Shown here piece by piece: positions 15,541 to 23,968 of a stretch of DNA of 37,427 nucleotides (its first letter is position 1; every line of letters begins with the position of its first letter). Both the position numbers and the translations under genes were made by a program. Origin of the DNA: an uncultured Intestinimonas sp. (GTDB lineage Bacteria > Bacillota > Clostridia > Oscillospirales > Oscillospiraceae); assembly GCF_944387245.1 (NCBI RefSeq), contig NZ_CALXEE010000011.1, positions 1 to 37,427 of the forward strand, given 5' to 3'. Below the pieces are notes generated by a model. The model was not told the origin of the DNA and did not search any database. It worked only from the letters and a program-made list of their open reading frames with translations.

Positions 15541-16398
15541 ATGCAGGTCGAGCTGAACAACACCACCAAAAAGCTGTGCGTCATCGGGGACCCGGTACTC
15601 CACTCCAAGTCCCCCCTGATCCAGAACACCATGATCCAGACCCTGGGGCTGGATTACATCTACCTCTGCCAGCCCGTCAAGGCCGGGGAGGCCGCCCGGT
15701 GGCTGGAGTGTGCCAAATTCGCTGGCTACGCCGGCTTCAACGCCACCATGCCCCACAAGGAGGACCTCCTCTCCCTCATGGACGAGCTGGACGAGGACGC
15801 CAAGCTCTATGGCTCGGTGAATACGGTCTGTATCAAAGAGGACAAAATATACGGATTCAACACGGATGGGCGGGGCTTTTTCCAGGCCCTGCTGGACGCC
15901 GGGTTCAATCCGCGGGGCCGCCGGGTGGTGCTGCTGGGGGCGGGCGGCGCCGCCAAGGCGGTGGCCCTGAAGCTGGCCCAGCAGGGGGCGGCCTCGGTGA
16001 CCATCTGCAACCGGACCGTAGAGAAGGCCCAGGCCCTCTGTGACAAGGCGCCAAAAATCCTCTCCCCCGCTGGCTTTGACATCGACACCCTCCTGGCCCA
16101 GGCCGCCAACGCCGACCTGCTGGTCAACTGCACCTCCCTGGGCATGACGGGGGCCAAGGGTCAGTTCGAGGACCTCTCCTTCCTGGAGGCCCTGCCCGCC
16201 GGCGTACCGGTGTGCGACCTCATCTACGCCCCCCTGGAGACCGCCCTTTTGGCCCGGACCCGGGAGCTGGGACACCCCACCCTCAACGGCCTGAGCATGC
16301 TCCTCTACCAGGCCATCTTTGCCCTGGAGCACTTCACCGGCGCCGCCATCGACGCCCCCGCCATGGCCCGGCGCCTGGCCCCCCTGCTGGGAGCCTAG
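15541..16398 (+). CDS. aroE: Shikimate dehydrogenase (NADP+)
   Basis: Reduces 3-dehydroshikimate to shikimate. The 285 residues show the substrate-binding HSKSPLIQNT (Ser22, Ser24), the catalytic Lys73 in NATMPHKED, Asp109 in FNTDGRGF, the glycine-rich GAGGAAKA (133-140) and the NRTxEKA cofactor loop typical of NADP+ specificity. The SD is modest (AAAGGAT, 11 bases ahead). It completes the DAHP-to-chorismate set when added to aroF, B, Q, K, A and C. It is separated from aroQ by 175 bases, unlike the tightly packed genes before it. Confidence 0.94.
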   Translation: MQVELNNTTKKLCVIGDPVLHSKSPLIQNTMIQTLGLDYIYLCQPVKAGEAARWLECAKFAGYAGFNATMPHKEDLLSLMDELDEDAKLYGSVNTVCIKEDKIYGFNTDGRGFFQALLDAGFNPRGRRVVLLGAGGAAKAVALKLAQQGAASVTICNRTVEKAQALCDKAPKILSPAGFDIDTLLAQAANADLLVNCTSLGMTGAKGQFEDLSFLEALPAGVPVCDLIYAPLETALLARTRELGHPTLNGLSMLLYQAIFALEHFTGAAIDAPAMARRLAPLLGA

Positions 16399-16469
16399 GC
16401 CCGTTCTGTTCCCCTTTCTCCGCGCATATACATCCCACAGTGGAAACCACGATGGGGAGTGTTGTATGT

Positions 16470-16730
16470 GTGAAAGGGAACATCGAGGAGCGGGCCTGCC
16501 GGCTGGCCCTTTACATCATCGAGAACAAGGCGACGGTACGGGCTGCCGCCCAGCGTTTCGGCATCAGCAAATCCACCGTCCACAAGGACATCCAGGACCG
16601 TTTGAGCGCCTTCAACCGCCCCCTCTACCTCCAGGTAAAGGCGGTGCTGGACGAGAACAAGGCCCAGCGGCACATCCGGGGCGGCATCGCCACCCGGCGG
16701 AAATACAAGGGCGAGGATGCCGTCTCCTGA
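16470..16730 (+). CDS. spoIIID: Sporulation transcription factor SpoIIID
   Basis: Mother-cell DNA-binding protein that represses and activates sigma-E-regulon genes during sporulation. The 86 residues align along their length with the known family: IEERACRLALYIIENKATVRAAA, then the helix-turn-helix QRFGISKSTVHKDI and the basic C-terminal region AQRHIRGGIATRRKYKG. I choose the GTG at 16470 because GGGGAG ends 10 bases before it and the family starts at this point; the ATG at 16452 would add six residues and has no SD. A CATATACAT at about 16427, upstream, resembles a sigma-E -10 but its -35 is poor. Confidence 0.93.
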   Translation: MKGNIEERACRLALYIIENKATVRAAAQRFGISKSTVHKDIQDRLSAFNRPLYLQVKAVLDENKAQRHIRGGIATRRKYKGEDAVS

Positions 16731-16746
16731 CGATGGCTGAAAACAG

Positions 16747-16784
16747 AAAAAACGGCGCAGACCACATGGTCTGCGCCGTTTTTT
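16747..16784. terminator. Bidirectional terminator between spoIIID and prfC
   Basis: A6-CGGCGCAGACCA and its exact reverse complement ending in T6, with a 2-base loop, giving an 18-bp stem. It serves both convergent genes. Confidence 0.92.
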
Positions 16785-16795
16785 GTACTCTGAAA

Positions 16796-18397
16796 TCAGT
16801 CTCTGGCTCCGCCAAACTCGCTCATGATGAGGTTCTTGTTCTTCTCCTGGACCCAGTTGATGGACCACTGGGAGGCGAACAGGAGGAGCTGATGGCCCTT
16901 GTAGTCCTCCACCAGCTTCACGTCGGTACCCAGGATGAGGTCGTCCTCCTTGAAAGGCTCCCCGGTGTCGTTCTCGATCCACCGCAGATACTCGTAGGGC
17001 AGGCCCTCCATGTAGAGGTCCACGTTGTACTCGTTTTTGAGGCGGTACTCCAGCACGTCGAACTGGAGGGTGCCCACCACGCCCACGATGACCTCCTCCA
17101 TGCCGGTGTAGGGGGTCTTGAAGATCTGGATGGCGCCCTCCTGGGCGATCTGTTCCATGCCCTTCAAGAACTGCTTGCGCTTCATGGTGTCCAGGGGCCG
17201 CACCCGGCGGAAGTGCTCCGGGGCGAAGGTGGGGATGGGGTCGAACTTGAACTTCTTCCCCGGGGCGCACAGGGTGTCGCCGATGGAGAAGATGCCCGGA
17301 TCAAAGACGCCGATGATGTCGCCGGCGTAGGCCTCCTCGATGATCTCCCGCTCGGCGGCCATAAGCTGCTGAGGCCGGGAGAGTTTAATTTTTTTGCCGC
17401 CTTGGACGTGGTAGACCTCCTTGTCGGCGTCAAACCGGCCGGAGACCACCCGCAGGAAGGCGATACGGTCCCGGTGGGCCTTGTTCATGTTGGCCTGGAT
17501 CTTAAAGACGAAGCCGGAGAAGTCGTCGTCCATGGAGTCGATGATCTCGTCCCCGGCCTTCCGGGGCAGGGGGGGCGTGGTCATACGGAGGAAGTGCTCC
17601 AGGAAGGGCTCCACGCCGAAGTTGGTGAGGGCGGAGCCGAAGAACACCGGGGAGAGCTTGCCGTGGCGGACCCGGTCCAGGTCGAACTCGGCGGCGGCGC
17701 CGTCCAAGAGCTCGATCTCATCGCTGAGCTGCCGGTGAAGCGCGGCGCCGATGAGGTCGTCCAGGTTGGGGTCGCCCAGCTCCACCTCGGTGGCGGTGGC
17801 CGCCTTGGACCCGCCGTTGCTGGTGAAGTGGATGATCTTCTTGCTGCCCCGGTCGTAGACGCCCTTAAAGTCCTTGCCGCAGCCGATGGGCCAGTTTACC
17901 GGGTAGGTCTCGATGCCCAGCTCCTTCTCCAGCTCCTCCAGGAGCTCAAAGGAGTCCCGGGCCTCCCGGTCCATCTTGTTGATGAAGGTGAAGATGGGGA
18001 TGTCCCGCATGGCGCAGACCTTGAAGAGCTTCCGGGTCTGGGCCTCCACGCCCTTGGCCGCGTCGATGACCATGACGGCGGAGTCCGCCGCCATCAGGGT
18101 GCGGTAGGTGTCCTCGGAGAAGTCCTGGTGGCCCGGGGTATCCAGGATGTTGATGCAGTAGCCCTCGTACTGGAACTGCATGACCGAGGACGTGACAGAG
18201 ATGCCGCGCTGCTTCTCGATCTCCATCCAGTCGGAGGTGGCGGCGCGGCTGTTCTTCTTGCCCTTGACCACGCCGGCCTGGGCAATGGCTCCGCCGTAGA
18301 GAAGGAATTTTTCGGTCAGGGTGGTTTTGCCGGCGTCGGGGTGTGAAATGATGGCAAAGGTGCGGCGCCGGGCGATCTCGCTTTCGTATTTAGACAA
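16796..18397 (-). CDS. prfC: Peptide chain release factor 3
   Basis: GTPase that recycles RF1/RF2 after peptide release. The motifs are G1 SHPDAGKTT (18-26), the Thr-containing QRGISVTSSVM switch, G3 DTPGH and G4 NKMD, followed by the RF3 domains II and III; the length (533) matches E. coli RF3 (529). I favour a TTG start at 18397: GGAGGG lies 7 bases upstream and the product would begin at the SKYESEIARRRTF segment that aligns with the E. coli N-terminus. An ATG at 18421 would add eight residues but has no SD and would place the strong SD inside the gene. Confidence 0.93.
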   Translation of the reverse strand: MSKYESEIARRRTFAIISHPDAGKTTLTEKFLLYGGAIAQAGVVKGKKNSRAATSDWMEIEKQRGISVTSSVMQFQYEGYCINILDTPGHQDFSEDTYRTLMAADSAVMVIDAAKGVEAQTRKLFKVCAMRDIPIFTFINKMDREARDSFELLEELEKELGIETYPVNWPIGCGKDFKGVYDRGSKKIIHFTSNGGSKAATATEVELGDPNLDDLIGAALHRQLSDEIELLDGAAAEFDLDRVRHGKLSPVFFGSALTNFGVEPFLEHFLRMTTPPLPRKAGDEIIDSMDDDFSGFVFKIQANMNKAHRDRIAFLRVVSGRFDADKEVYHVQGGKKIKLSRPQQLMAAEREIIEEAYAGDIIGVFDPGIFSIGDTLCAPGKKFKFDPIPTFAPEHFRRVRPLDTMKRKQFLKGMEQIAQEGAIQIFKTPYTGMEEVIVGVVGTLQFDVLEYRLKNEYNVDLYMEGLPYEYLRWIENDTGEPFKEDDLILGTDVKLVEDYKGHQLLLFASQWSINWVQEKNKNLIMSEFGGARD

Positions 18398-18521
18398 AGG
18401 TATTCCCTCCAAAAGATCCATGATGGGGAGTCCGGCCCGTCCCTCCGGGTCCGGCATTTTTGTCTTTTTTACATGGGATAGACCCTCCCAGCGTCATAAT
18501 TGGTACCGATGATGGCAAAAA

Positions 18522-18550
18522 ATTATATCACAAGCGGAAAAAAATTGCAA
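18522..18550 (-). promoter_or_regulatory. Sigma-A promoter of prfC
   Basis: On the minus strand: TTGCAA (18550-18545), a 17-base spacer, and TATAAT (18527-18522) with an extended TGA before it. It is a near-consensus promoter and gives a leader of about 115 bases. Confidence 0.8.
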
Positions 18551-18572
18551 GCGGAGCCCTGGGACGTACAAC
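18545..18572 (+). promoter_or_regulatory. Possible divergent promoter for the amidase gene
   Basis: The same palindromic TTGCAA (18545-18550) read on the plus strand, a 16-base spacer and TACAAC (18567-18572). It is weaker than the prfC promoter. The 18573-18658 leader holds two GC-rich hairpins (GGCC/GGCC around 18604-18618 and CGCGCC/GGCGCG around 18632-18646). Confidence 0.4.
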
Positions 18573-18658
18573 AAAAGACCCTCGCGCGCATAGAAATGAG
18601 AGGAGGCCTTTCGGCCTTCCCCTCGAATTTTCGCGCCGCAGGCGCGGGGAGGTTTTCT

Positions 18659-19441
18659 ATGGAACTCACCCAACACATTCTCACCCAGAGCGGCTGCTAC
18701 AAGTCGGGCCGGACCATCGTGCCCAAGGGTATCATGGTCCACTCCACCGGCGTGGCCCAGCCCGACCCGGCCGTCTTTCTCAAGCTCTGGGACCAGCCGG
18801 GGGCGGACGCCTGCGTCCACGCCCTGGTCCACCAGGGGGGCGTGATCCAGACCCTGCCCTGGAACCACAGGGCCTGGCACGCCGGCAGCCCCAGGAACGG
18901 CGGACTGTCCGCCAACAACACTCACATCGCCTTTGAGATCCTGGAGCCCAAAGGCCACACCTACCAGGGCGGCACCATGGTTGGCTACGATGTGAAGGCC
19001 AACGCCGCCTACTTTAACGCCGTCTACAGGAACGCGGTGGAGCTGACCGCCTGGCTGTGCCGGCAGTTCTCCCTGGACCCCATGACCCAGGTGGTGGACC
19101 ACCAGGAGGGCTGCAAGCTGGACATCGCCAGCAACCACGCCGACGTGATGCACTGGTTCCCCAAGCACGGCAAGAGTATGGACACCTTCCGGGCCGACGT
19201 GGCGGCCCTGCTGAAGGGAGAGGAGGAGGATACCATGGATCAGGACACCTTTGACACCATGCTGACCGAGGCCCTGGCCCGCCGGGCCGCCGCTCAGGAG
19301 TCCAAGCCCGTCAGCGACTGGGCCAAGGAGGCCTGGGAGGCGGCGGTGGCCGCCGGGGTCTTTGACGGCACCAAGCCCCAGGCCCCCCTGACACGGGAGC
19401 AGGCCGCCGCCGTCCTGGATCGGCTGGGCAAACTGAACTAA
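18659..19441 (+). CDS. N-acetylmuramoyl-L-alanine amidase (Amidase_2 fold)
   Basis: A 260-residue peptidoglycan amidase. The zinc-site region begins with His28 in GIMVHSTGV, and the second part of the site is expected in VVDHQEGCKLDIASNHADVMHWF. This is the form found in many clostridial and phage-like amidases that lack a signal peptide, and none is seen here. After residue 200 come an acidic linker and a small helical module of about 45 residues ending in TREQAAAVLDRLG, which resembles a single S-layer-homology-like or cell-wall-attachment unit. GGGGAGG (18646-18652) fixes the start; the upstream open frame runs through the prfC promoter. It stands alone between divergent and convergent neighbours. 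Confidence 0.85.
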   Translation: MELTQHILTQSGCYKSGRTIVPKGIMVHSTGVAQPDPAVFLKLWDQPGADACVHALVHQGGVIQTLPWNHRAWHAGSPRNGGLSANNTHIAFEILEPKGHTYQGGTMVGYDVKANAAYFNAVYRNAVELTAWLCRQFSLDPMTQVVDHQEGCKLDIASNHADVMHWFPKHGKSMDTFRADVAALLKGEEEDTMDQDTFDTMLTEALARRAAAQESKPVSDWAKEAWEAAVAAGVFDGTKPQAPLTREQAAAVLDRLGKLN

Positions 19442-19451
19442 CCCCCATTGC

Positions 19452-19490
19452 AAGGAGGCCGTCCGGCAGACGCCGGGCGGCCTCCTTTTT

Positions 19491-19491
<1 letters not shown>
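19452..19491. terminator. Terminator between the amidase and the collagen-like gene
   Basis: AAGGAGGCCG and CGGCCTCCTT (10-bp stem) around a 16-base loop that is itself partly paired, followed by T6 on the plus strand. The stop codon of the convergent gene starts in the last base of the T run. Confidence 0.85.
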
Positions 19492-20345
<854 letters not shown>

Positions 20346-20347
20346 GC

Positions 20348-20387
20348 AAAAGACCTCCCGGGCCATTCTATGCCCGGAAGGTCTTTT
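20348..20387 (-). terminator. Terminator of the MBOAT-DHHW operon overlapping the collagen-gene RBS
   Basis: On the minus strand, AAAAGACCTTCCGGGC, an 8-base loop and GCCCGGGAGGTCTTTT form a 15-of-16 bp stem ending in T4. The 3' arm contains GGGAGGT, the SD of the next gene, whose ATG starts only two bases after the stem. Confidence 0.8.
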
Positions 20388-20400
20388 GGGTTTTCTTCTG

Positions 20401-21555
20401 TTATTTACTCAGGATGAAGAGGTTGCCGTCGCTGACAAAATTGGAGACGCTGTACAGGACCAGCACCTGGTCGATACCGTTCTCCGCCACATACTGGCTC
20501 ACCGGGGTCTTGTTGTACCGCGGATCGAAGAGGTGGACCTCGGAGAAGTCCGCCGTCAGGAAGGGAGCCAGGCTGTCCGAGTAGGAGTCCCGGATGACCA
20601 GCAGCTTGGGGCCGGCCGTATTCTGGCCCTTCACCACCGCCAGGGGCTTGTTGCCCCCCAGGAAGAAGGAGTACTTGTCCTTGACCTCCAGCTTGCTCCA
20701 GTCGTAGAGGACCCCGGCCTCGGGCTGGGTGCCGTTCCAGGCGGTGACAGTGATGCCCTCCTCGGGCACATAGATGTCGATGGAATCGGGGGCCATCCAC
20801 CGGACGCCGGAGCTGGAGTAGGTAGTGCCATTGAAGTCGGTGGAGACGGTGGTCTTTTCATAGTCGCTCAGGGGAGTGACCTCCAGCCCCATGACCTCCA
20901 TGAGGGCGGCATAGCCGTAGTAGGCCCCCAGGCTGGTCCAGTGGTGGTCCAGCCGGTAGTAGATGTCCTCGTCCTTATGGGCCTCCATGGCGGAGGCAAT
21001 GTCCACCCAGTGGGCCTGGGTGGTGGTCTGGGCCTGGGTCAGGATGTCCCCCTCGCTGGCATTGGGGGCTCCCTCCGGCAGCCGGTCCGCCCACACGGAC
21101 ACCTTGCCGGGGATGAGGGAGAAGTACACCGGCACATCCACATTTTCCACCAGTTTGTTCACATAATCCAGATTATTGGTCACCTTGGTGGAGTCGGGCC
21201 GGTCGAACCGGGGGATGAGGGTGTCCTTGTCGCAGAGATAGACCCCGTTGTTCTCCCCCTTGCCCGCCAGGCGCTCGGCCATAGCCTTAGCGGCGATCCA
21301 CTCGTCCCGGAAGACGAACTGGTCGGTGAGGTAGCTCTCGAAGTCCGACATGAACTTGCCGGTGAAGAAGTCCCCGCTCTCGTCCAGAGGGAGCTTTAAG
21401 GCAAAGTCACTGGCATCCAGCTCAGGTTTTTGGGACAGGTAGCGGTTCTCGTCCTGGGAGAAGTCCCGGTCGGGGGAGATTAGATTGGCGGCGAAAAAGA
21501 CGGCCAGGAAGCCGCAGAACAGAATGGTGAGGAAAAAGGCGTAGCGTTTTGACAT
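20401..21555 (-). CDS. DHHW-motif membrane-anchored SGNH-like acyl-transfer protein
   Basis: A 384-residue protein of the DHHW family (AlgJ/AlgX/DltD-like role) that works with an MBOAT protein to acetylate or acylate a surface polymer. It has an N-terminal membrane anchor (residues 5-23) and an extracytoplasmic domain with the name-giving [10 protein letters not shown] (about 200-209) and a Ser-containing [12 protein letters not shown] near residue 335; together these supply the Asp/His/Ser set used by the family. AAAGGAGG precedes the ATG. It lies 13 bases after the MBOAT gene and ends just before a terminator. Target polymer unknown. Confidence 0.85.
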   Translation of the reverse strand: MSKRYAFFLTILFCGFLAVFFAANLISPDRDFSQDENRYLSQKPELDASDFALKLPLDESGDFFTGKFMSDFESYLTDQFVFRDEWIAAKAMAERLAGKGENNGVYLCDKDTLIPRFDRPDSTKVTNNLDYVNKLVENVDVPVYFSLIPGKVSVWADRLPEGAPNASEGDILTQAQTTTQAHWVDIASAMEAHKDEDIYYRLDHHWTSLGAYYGYAALMEVMGLEVTPLSDYEKTTVSTDFNGTTYSSSGVRWMAPDSIDIYVPEEGITVTAWNGTQPEAGVLYDWSKLEVKDKYSFFLGGNKPLAVVKGQNTAGPKLLVIRDSYSDSLAPFLTADFSEVHLFDPRYNKTPVSQYVAENGIDQVLVLYSVSNFVSDGNLFILSK

Positions 21556-21568
21556 GTCCGGGCCTCCT

Positions 21569-22972
21569 TTAGAAGCGGAAATAGAGGAAGGGGTTGTAGG
21601 TGGCGTCCACCAGGTAGGCGGTGCAGAGGAGGAGCCCCGCCAGCAGGACCACCGGCAGGAGGACCTGCTCCGCCCGCTTGGGGAGACGCCGCCACAGGGA
21701 GGCCATCAGGGGGGTGGAGGCCACGCAGGCGGCCAGGAGGGAGGGGCCGTAGGAGCCCAGGTAGTAGCCAAAAGCGCCGTCGGCCAGACCGGCGCCGGAC
21801 AGACCGAACATGGCGGAGAGATAGCCGCCCAGCTGGCCAAAGTCCTCCACGGCGAAGATGGCCCAGCTCACCAGCACCAGGAAGAGGGTGTAGATATGCT
21901 GGAGCACCCTGGGCCAGCGGTCGATCCACTTTTTGAGCCACAGCTTCTCCACCATGAGGAGGACGCCGAAGTAGAGGCCCCAGAGGAGGAAGTTCCAGCT
22001 GGCGCCGTGCCAGATACCGGTGATGCCCCACACCACCAGTAGGTTGAAGCACAGCCGTCCCCGGGAGACCCGGTTGCCCCCCATGGGGATATAGACGTAC
22101 TCCCGGAACCAGGAGCCCAGGGAGATGTGCCACCGCCGCCAGAACTCGGTGATGGAGCGGGAGATATAGGGGTAGTCGAAGTTCTTCAGAAACTCAAAGC
22201 CCAGCATCCGGCCCAGGCCGATGGCCATGTCGGAGTAGCCGGAGAAGTCGAAGTAGAGCTGGAGGGAGAAGGCCACCACCCCCAGCCAGGCCCCCAGGAC
22301 GGTGAGCTCAGAGGTGGGAAGGACCTTGTAGGCGTCCCAGAACTGCCCTAAATTGTTGGCCAGGAGGACCTTTTTGGCCAGACCGATGACGAAGATCTCC
22401 ACGCCGCTGGCAAAGCGCTCGGCGGTGTGGTCCCGGTGGTCCAGCTGCTCCCCCAGGTCCTTATATTTGATGATGGGCCCGGCGATGAGCTGGGGGAAGA
22501 GGGTGACAAAGGTGCCGAAGCTGATGATGTTCCGCTGGACCCTGGCGTCCCCCCGGTAGACGTCGATGGTGTAGCTCATGGTCTGGAAGGTGTAAAAGGA
22601 GATGCCGATGGGGAGGCTCACCCCCAGGACGGGCATGAAGTGAAGCCCCAGGGCGGCCAGGCTGCCGGCCAGGAAGTCCCAGTACTTGAAGAAGAACAGC
22701 AGGGCCAGGTTGAAGATCACCGACGAGGCCACCGCCATCCGGGCTCCACGGTCGTTCCCCTTCTTCTTGCACTTGTCCACCAGCATGCCGTGGGTGTAGT
22801 CAATGGCGATGGAGGCGAACATGATGACGATATAGACCGGCTCGCCCCAGCCGTAGAAGATCAGGTTAAAGATCAGCAGCACGCCGTTGCGCCACTTCAG
22901 GGGCGAGAGATAGTAGATCAGAAGCACGATGGGCAGATAGGTGAAGAGAAAGAGCAGGCTGGAGAAAACCAA
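21569..22972 (-). CDS. MBOAT family O-acyltransferase (AlgI/DltB-like)
   Basis: A polytopic acyltransferase of 467 residues with ten or more membrane segments. It shows the AlgI/PatA-type core: YFDFSGYSDMAIGLGRMLG, the SITEFWRRWHISLGSWFREYVYIPMGG block and the catalytic-His segment GIWHGASWNFLLWG. It passes an acyl group across the membrane to the DHHW protein encoded 13 bases downstream. Both in-frame starts are TTG; I prefer the one at 22972, which lies 7 bases after GAGGTG and begins VFSSLLFLF as the family usually does, over 22978, which lies one base after that SD. Confidence 0.9.
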   Translation of the reverse strand: MVFSSLLFLFTYLPIVLLIYYLSPLKWRNGVLLIFNLIFYGWGEPVYIVIMFASIAIDYTHGMLVDKCKKKGNDRGARMAVASSVIFNLALLFFFKYWDFLAGSLAALGLHFMPVLGVSLPIGISFYTFQTMSYTIDVYRGDARVQRNIISFGTFVTLFPQLIAGPIIKYKDLGEQLDHRDHTAERFASGVEIFVIGLAKKVLLANNLGQFWDAYKVLPTSELTVLGAWLGVVAFSLQLYFDFSGYSDMAIGLGRMLGFEFLKNFDYPYISRSITEFWRRWHISLGSWFREYVYIPMGGNRVSRGRLCFNLLVVWGITGIWHGASWNFLLWGLYFGVLLMVEKLWLKKWIDRWPRVLQHIYTLFLVLVSWAIFAVEDFGQLGGYLSAMFGLSGAGLADGAFGYYLGSYGPSLLAACVASTPLMASLWRRLPKRAEQVLLPVVLLAGLLLCTAYLVDATYNPFLYFRF

Positions 22973-23091
22973 GCGCAAACACCTCAGTTCGATTCAATAG
23001 TCTCGGGGATAGTATGCCGCAGAAATGGAGAAAAGCGGCGCAGCTTTTTCCTTTGACGCAGGTGGGAGGGGAAAAGTTCCATATCATGTCA

Positions 23092-23121
23092 GAAAAAGTC
23101 CCCGCGCCGGGCGCGGGGACT
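23092..23121 (-). terminator. Terminator of udk
   Basis: On the minus strand, AGTCCCCGCGC, a 3-base loop and GCGCGGGGACT followed by TTTTT (23096-23092). It begins 10 bases after the udk stop. Confidence 0.9.
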
Positions 23122-23131
23122 CTCTGCTTTT

Positions 23132-23746
23132 TCAGCCGGCCACGTGGGCGCGGATGCGGCCGATGATCATGTCCAGGGCCACCAGGTTGTGGCCGCCCTC
23201 CAGCACCACGATGTCGGCATACCGCTTGGAGGGCTCCACGAACTGCTCGTGCATGGGCTTGACGGTGGTGAGGTACTGCTTGACCACCGAGTCCAGGCTC
23301 CGGCCCCGCTTCTTCACGTCCCGCATGATCCGCCGCAGGATGCGCACGTCGGCGTCGGTGTCCACGAAGATCTTGATGTCCATCAGATCCCGGAGGGCCT
23401 GGTTCTCAAAGATGAGGATGCCCTCCACGATGATGACCTTGGTGGGACGCACCTCCACCGTCTCCCCGGAGCGGTCGTGGATGGTGTAGTCGTAGACGGG
23501 ACAGTGCACCGTCTCCCCCCGGCGGAGGGCCTGGATGTCCCGGATCATCAGATCGGTGTCGAAGGCGTCGGGGTGGTCGTAGTTGAGCTTGGTCCGCTCC
23601 TCATAGGGCATCTCGCTGTGGGATTTGTAGTAGTTGTCGTGGTAGAGGACGCTCACGTCCTCCCCGAACTCCGCCTTGAGCTTCTCCGTGAGCGTGGTCT
23701 TGCCGGAGCCGGTGCCACCGGCGATGCCGATGATCATGGTATCCAT
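23132..23746 (-). CDS. udk: Uridine kinase
   Basis: Phosphorylates uridine (and cytidine) in pyrimidine salvage. The 204 residues carry the P-loop GGTGSGKTT (10-18), the YHDNYYK nucleoside-binding segment, NYDHPDAFDTDL, PVYDYTIHDR, the IIVEGILIF strand and the DTDADVRILRRIMRD lid arginines, all typical of bacterial Udk. The start at 23746 follows GGTGGAG by 7 bases; a longer frame beginning at 23836 overlaps the promoter and is rejected. Confidence 0.94.
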   Translation of the reverse strand: MDTMIIGIAGGTGSGKTTLTEKLKAEFGEDVSVLYHDNYYKSHSEMPYEERTKLNYDHPDAFDTDLMIRDIQALRRGETVHCPVYDYTIHDRSGETVEVRPTKVIIVEGILIFENQALRDLMDIKIFVDTDADVRILRRIMRDVKKRGRSLDSVVKQYLTTVKPMHEQFVEPSKRYADIVVLEGGHNLVALDMIIGRIRAHVAG

Positions 23747-23807
23747 GTGGCTGCTCCACCGTCCTTCCTTTTCTTTCCTCCTTCGGAGGATCGTTCTCTC
23801 AGTGACC

Positions 23808-23836
23808 ATTATAATGCCTCCGGGACAAAGCCGCAA
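23808..23836 (-). promoter_or_regulatory. Sigma-A promoter of udk
   Basis: On the minus strand: TTGCGG (23836-23831), a 17-base spacer, TATAAT (23813-23808). It is divergent from the regulator promoter 53 bases away. Confidence 0.75.
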
Positions 23837-23888
23837 GCCTTGAAAATCAAGGCCCGGGGCTTTCTTCCGGCTCCGCCCGCCCCGCCTC

Positions 23889-23917
23889 TTGCGTTCCTGC
23901 TGTCGGAAGGCTATAAT
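23889..23917 (+). promoter_or_regulatory. Sigma-A promoter of the sigma-54 activator gene
   Basis: TTGCGT (23889-23894), a 17-base spacer, TATAAT (23912-23917). The regulator itself is therefore expected to be made constitutively by the housekeeping sigma factor. Confidence 0.75.
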
Positions 23918-23968
23918 CTAGGTGCTCAGCCGCAGCCGCGGCTGTCTTTGACAGGAAGGGTGTATTCC

